33,493 nucleotides of DNA from Colimorpha sp045597845 (GTDB lineage: Bacteria; Bacteroidota; Bacteroidia; Bacteroidales; P3), in assembly GCA_045597845.1 (NCBI GenBank), contig JAZLKZ010000019.1, positions 1-33,493 on the forward strand. Direction: 5' to 3'. Positions 31,453-33,493 of the stretch are shown here, piece by piece. Numbering within the stretch: position 1 is the first letter of the stretch; each line of letters starts with the position of its first letter. Made by a program: the position numbers and the translations under genes. Below the pieces are notes generated by a model that ran no database searches, had not been told where the DNA came from, and saw only the letters and a program-made list of their open reading frames with translations.

Positions 31453-32844
31453 ATGAAACGTTTTATCGTAGCTCTTTTGGTTTGCGTTTTAACTTTGGGT
31501 ATCGGCGATTTGCAGGCTCAAACAAAAAAAACGACAACCACAACAACCTCTTCAAAGGCTAAAACTACTACATCGAAAAGCAAGAAAACAAGTGGTAATC
31601 AGAAGGCTGTAAAAGAAGAACCCCAAATTGAGGAGATTCCGCTACCCTTCAACAGTAACGACTGTCTCTTTGCCGTTGAGTTGAAGCCCAACGTTCCTTA
31701 TGGTCCCACCACGGCTCCTCAGGGTGCTGGCCGTATGATGGAAATCATGGCCGACAAGAATCATCCTTGTCTCTTCGAACATGAACACAACTCGGTGTGG
31801 TACAAGTTCCGTGCGCCGTATAGTGGCGATTTGGTAATCGACATCATGCAAACCAATCCGGAGGATGACTACGATTTCTTGGTCTATAAATATACCAACG
31901 ACTATTTCTCAAACCAGATTATCCAGAACAAGATTTCTCCTGTGGCGTCAAATCTGTCGGCTGTTGATACCGTGAAGTTGGCTGCCATGAAGGCCAATTC
32001 AAAAAGCAAAAAGCATTTCTCTCGCAAGGACCTTGAAACTCCGATGACGGGTATGCATCTTGATGCCAAGGCTAAGATGCTCACCAAGAAATCTATGGAT
32101 GGCTTCATCAAGTCCATTCCTGTTCGCAAGGATGAGGTTTATTATATTGTTTTGGACAATCTTAGCCAGAAGGGTAGTGGCCACACTATTAAGGTCAACG
32201 TACATGTTGAATCCTTCAGCCCGCTGATTGTTTTCTACGATCCCGTTGCCAAGAAAGCTGTTGATGTCGATTTGCTCATTCTTGAAAAGAATACCAACAA
32301 CCGTGAGATTGTCAAGAACCCCAAGTTCAAGTCAGGTCGTATCGATTTCGTGCCCAACTTCAGCTATACGCTCTACGCCAAGAAAGATGGCTATTTCTCG
32401 ATTTACAAAGATTTCAATGCCAATATCTTTATGGACGATACCGCTATGCGTTTCATCATGAACCGAACGGAGAAAGGCACGGTGTTCCCCATCACCGACC
32501 TTTATTTCGAGTCGGGAGAGTCGGAACTGTTGCCCGAGTCCGATACCACTTTGTTGAATTATGTTTCGATGTTCCGCAACCATCCCGATGTGACTTTTGA
32601 GGTTAAGGGTTATGTCGCCACTTACGGATTGGATATGGAATACGACCAGCGCGTTTCTTTGGCGCGCGCCGAGTCTGTCAAGGCGTTTTTCGTCAGCAAC
32701 GGCATTGCGGCTTCTCGCATCACGGTGGCGGGTATGACTCCTTCGGAAATCAAGAAAGCTGCGACGGCAGCCTTCAACCAGAAAGGCAACAGTCGCCAGG
32801 ATACCAAGGTCTGCTTGATTATCACAGGAATGAACGGAAAATAG
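31453..32844 (+). CDS. OmpA-family peptidoglycan-binding envelope protein
   Basis: The 463-residue product has a signal peptide (1-22, ending DLQAQ), a T/K/S-rich low-complexity tract (about 24-55), a beta-rich middle (about 60-320), and an OmpA C-terminal domain (about 345-455) with DLYFESGESELLPESDTTLL, VTFEVKGY and RVSLARAESVKAFFVSNGI. The middle part (NSVWYKFRAPYSGDLVIDI, IFMDDTAMRFIM) resembles the pre-peptidase or CUB-like folds that precede OmpA domains in Bacteroidota. The OmpA domain would grip peptidoglycan and tie it to the outer membrane. The K/T-rich linker fits a span through the cell wall. It has its own promoter and terminator. Confidence 0.88.
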   Translation: MKRFIVALLVCVLTLGIGDLQAQTKKTTTTTTSSKAKTTTSKSKKTSGNQKAVKEEPQIEEIPLPFNSNDCLFAVELKPNVPYGPTTAPQGAGRMMEIMADKNHPCLFEHEHNSVWYKFRAPYSGDLVIDIMQTNPEDDYDFLVYKYTNDYFSNQIIQNKISPVASNLSAVDTVKLAAMKANSKSKKHFSRKDLETPMTGMHLDAKAKMLTKKSMDGFIKSIPVRKDEVYYIVLDNLSQKGSGHTIKVNVHVESFSPLIVFYDPVAKKAVDVDLLILEKNTNNREIVKNPKFKSGRIDFVPNFSYTLYAKKDGYFSIYKDFNANIFMDDTAMRFIMNRTEKGTVFPITDLYFESGESELLPESDTTLLNYVSMFRNHPDVTFEVKGYVATYGLDMEYDQRVSLARAESVKAFFVSNGIAASRITVAGMTPSEIKKAATAAFNQKGNSRQDTKVCLIITGMNGK

Positions 32845-32893
32845 TTGAGACTGCAGTTCGACTGAACGTTGTAAAAGATAAATTCTTATAAAT

Positions 32894-32926
32894 AAAGGCT
32901 GTCCGTAAGGACAGCCTTTTTGTTTT
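32894..32926 (+). terminator. Terminator of the OmpA-family gene
   Basis: AAAGGCTGTCC (32894-32904) and GGACAGCCTTT (32909-32919) form a perfect 11-bp stem with a GTAA loop and a T-rich tail. Confidence 0.92.
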
Positions 32927-33153
32927 GTTGTATGGTTTTGTCTTATACTGGCTTTTGTGTTGGAAATTATTTTTTTTATTAAGTATGTATATATTTATTA
33001 TAAGTATGGATTTTTATTTGTATCTTTGTAAGTTAATTATGTGATCGATATTTTATGTAAATTTAATCTTCGCTCATTGTTTGTGGTTGATAAAAACGTT
33101 ATTAACAGAATTGCTTTATTTAGGTATAATTATGTTTGATTTCAAACGTAAAA
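32927..33153. other. AT-rich leader region upstream of the DUF4007 gene
   Basis: Very AT-rich with no ORF of note. The only element recognised is the -7 box TATCTTTG at 33021-33028. A 13-codon frame at 33132-33173 overlaps the DUF4007 start in another frame and could be a tiny leader peptide, or chance. Confidence 0.45.
33021..33028 (+). promoter_or_regulatory. -7 box for the DUF4007 gene
   Basis: TATCTTTG matches TAnnTTTG exactly. It lies about 126 bases upstream of the ATG at 33154. The -33 side is AT-rich without a clear match. Confidence 0.5.
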
Positions 33154-33372
33154 ATGATGAAGGAAACAAATAACAAAAAGTATACTTTCTCCGGACACGA
33201 GTCGTTTCCATGCAAAACTCTTTGGCTAAAGAAGGGCTACGATTTCATAATGGCAGGGAAGGATTTTAATGATCCGACTGCTGTTGTTGATTTAGGCGTT
33301 GGCAAAAACATGGTTGCAGCTGTACGCTATTGGTACAAAGTTTTTGGGGTAGATTCATTAGTGTCCCGTTAA
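33154..33372 (+). pseudogene. DUF4007-family protein, truncated by an insertion sequence
   Basis: Only the N-terminus remains: after MMKETNNKK comes YTFSGHESFPCKTLWLKKGY, then DPTAVVDLGVGKNMVAAVRYW, both hallmarks of DUF4007 (PF13182), a helix-turn-helix-like family usually near 300 residues. It then reads VFGVDSLVSR and stops, the last few codons coming from the insertion sequence end at about 33361. In known genomes DUF4007 genes sit in defence loci with PAPS-reductase-like and ATPase genes of DNA-phosphorothioation type systems. Start 33154 or 33157 is likely; TTG 33136 would add six residues. Whether the rest lies beyond the IS is not visible. Confidence 0.8.
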
Positions 33373-33493
33373 AATTGGGACTAATTTAAAATTAATAATA
33401 AAGTCCCTCAAAGAGGGTGTAATCGTGTTCTTTGACATCGTTGGGAATAGTCTTTTCAAATAGGTCTCTCAGTGGAGTTTTATCAGTGAGGGA
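33361..33493 (-). mobile_element. End of an IS4-like insertion sequence (continues past the window)
   Basis: The DUF4007 frame breaks abruptly at about 33361. GTCCC at 33363-33367 and GGGAC at 33377-33381 form a small inverted repeat next to the break, and a transposase tail reads on the minus strand right behind it. I take about 33361 as the IS end, within a few bases; the other end, and so the terminal inverted repeats and target duplication, lie outside the window. Confidence 0.75.
33392..33493 (-). CDS. IS4-family (DUF4372-type) transposase, C-terminal part
   Basis: The minus strand is open from the window edge to TAA at 33394-33392, giving 33 residues with DKTPLRDLFEKT and DVKEHD. From memory, Bacteroidales IS4-type transposases with an N-terminal DUF4372 end in a similar DKTP-x-x-ELF...VKE stretch, so I assign it there. 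Catalytic residues are outside the window. It is oriented against the DUF4007 gene it interrupts. Confidence 0.7.
   Translation of the reverse strand, partial: SLTDKTPLRDLFEKTIPNDVKEHDYTLFEGLYY

Overview
The window looks like a chromosomal segment of a member of the Bacteroidales (phylum Bacteroidota). The evidence is consistent: promoter elements of the Bacteroidota type (-7 box TAnnTTTG, in several cases with a TTTG-like -33 box about 19 bases upstream), almost no Shine-Dalgarno sequences, two secreted proteins ending in type IX secretion (T9SS) sorting domains, FKBP lipoproteins, PorT-type and TonB-receptor-like outer-membrane barrels, and Bacteroidales-style gene pairs such as adk/obgE. 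It does not match a named species that I can recognise. Most of the window is ordinary core genome, dense and vertically inherited in appearance.

Layout. 1-80 is the tail of an unidentified gene with a strong terminator. 135-608 is non-coding and holds two near-identical promoter cores. 609-3111 (+) carries a T9SS-exported protein, an aldo/keto reductase with a ferredoxin-like tail, and a TIGR04076-type protein. 3138-4325 (-) is a stand-alone CARF-nuclease of the DUF1887 (Card1/Can2) type with its own promoter. A small SRP RNA gene lies at 4575-4675, followed by an SMR transporter and an overlapping beta-barrel gene, then coaD, recG, a GNAT acetyltransferase and mltG (+, to 9890). 10229-18894 (+) holds a giant TPR protein, a plug-less TonB-receptor-like barrel, folC and a T9SS-exported C10 cysteine protease, closed by a bidirectional terminator. 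19001-28748 is all on the minus strand: a small membrane protein, pyrI, pyrB, a TPR lipoprotein, dus, a CvpA protein, a PAP2 phosphatase, obgE, adk, two FKBP lipoproteins and a DHH phosphoesterase. 29144-32844 (+) holds an S9 peptidase lipoprotein and an OmpA-family protein, each with a clear promoter and terminator.

The right edge (33021-33493) changes character. A DUF4007 gene, a family usually found in defence loci near DNA-phosphorothioation-type genes, is cut after about 70 codons by the end of an IS4-like (DUF4372-type) insertion sequence that continues out of the window. This is probably the border of a defence or mobile region.

The most interesting items are the orphan CARF nuclease with no CRISPR locus in sight, the IS-broken DUF4007 gene, families of short degenerate repeats that sit between genes and just upstream of start codons, and a perfect tandem 14-bp copy of such a repeat inside the folC reading frame. 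No CRISPR array, tRNA, rRNA or complete prophage is seen.
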